Below, piece by piece: positions 12,873 through 12,943 of a stretch of DNA of 12,943 bases (the stretch's first letter is position 1; each line of letters opens with the position of its first letter). Location of the stretch: assembly GCA_009887135.1 (NCBI GenBank), contig QXYA01000017.1:1-12943 (forward strand). The letters are read 5' to 3'. Below the pieces are notes generated by a model. The model was not told the DNA's origin, did no database searches, and saw nothing but the letters and a program-made list of their open reading frames with translations. Source of the stretch: Candidatus Poseidoniales archaeon (GTDB taxonomy: Archaea > Thermoplasmatota > Poseidoniia > Poseidoniales > Poseidoniaceae). The translations under genes and the position numbers were made by a program.

Positions 12873-12943
12873 ATGAAGAAAGCGTATGTTGTCTTTTTTT
12901 CCCTTATGATGGTCACCATTTCCCTGTCAGGTTGCTTAGGCGG
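12873..12943 (+). CDS. Lipoprotein, N-terminus only (3'-partial)
   Basis: An open frame from ATG at 12873 runs to the window edge (23 codons). It encodes a lipoprotein-type signal peptide: basic start MKKAY, hydrophobic core VVFFSLMMVTI and lipobox LSGC followed by LGG, so the mature protein would begin at Cys21 with a lipid anchor. The rest of the protein, and thus its function, is outside the window; solute-binding proteins commonly start this way. CTCTATTT (12842-12849) lies about 27 bases upstream and could be a TATA box for a leaderless message. Confidence 0.7.
   Translation, partial: MKKAYVVFFSLMMVTISLSGCLG

Overview
The window looks like a piece of a marine Euryarchaeota genome, most likely Marine Group II (Ca. 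Poseidoniales, Thermoplasmatota). This assignment is inferred from gene content. Clearly archaeal genes are a DUF106/EMC3-like membrane protein followed by archaeal-type cytidylate kinase and Cbf5 with a PUA domain, a GPN-loop GTPase, and a UbiA-family enzyme of the archaeal ether-lipid type. Large beta-rich surface proteins with a C-terminal membrane anchor, lipoproteins with an LSGC lipobox, moderate GC content and very tight packing also fit. A bacterial-type glutathione S-transferase beside these genes suggests acquisition from marine bacteria.

Layout. Positions 1-2192 (+) hold the C-terminal 720 or more residues of a surface protein, overlapped by a GST-fold gene (2185-2814, +). A 248-bp convergent gap (2815-3062) follows, with an imperfect hairpin and a possible 21-codon ORF. 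Next is a minus-strand operon, read in the order DUF106 (with an added C-terminal zinc ribbon), cmk, cbf5 (5476 down to 3063), with 2-3 bp gaps. A small unknown plus-strand gene (5554-5973) ends one base from the stop of the most striking gene, a 1071-residue minus-strand protein (5975-9190). That protein has a roughly 255-residue proline-rich repeat, several DUF11-like beta domains, a Glu-rich linker, a canonical EF-hand loop and a C-terminal zinc ribbon. Divergent from it is a GPN-loop GTPase (9321-10154, +), followed by ornithine carbamoyltransferase (10189-11157, +). The latter's stop codon overlaps that of a convergent UbiA prenyltransferase (11154-12023, -). Upstream of the prenyltransferase on the minus strand are two small genes coupled by a TGATG overlap, one of them probably winged-helix. 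The right end has a duplicated 56-bp block, a tRNA-Glu(CUC) gene (12720-12792, +) and the start of a lipoprotein gene cut by the window edge.

How the genes relate. The DUF106-cmk-cbf5 group joins membrane-protein insertion, nucleotide metabolism and rRNA pseudouridylation, as in the conserved archaeal secY-adk-DUF106-cmk-cbf5 neighbourhood. argF and the prenyltransferase are ordinary biosynthetic genes for arginine and membrane lipid. The best candidates for undescribed biology are the proline-rich/DUF11/EF-hand/zinc-ribbon protein, the zinc-ribbon-extended DUF106 protein, the duplicated element upstream of the tRNA, and the small proteins with no recognised family.
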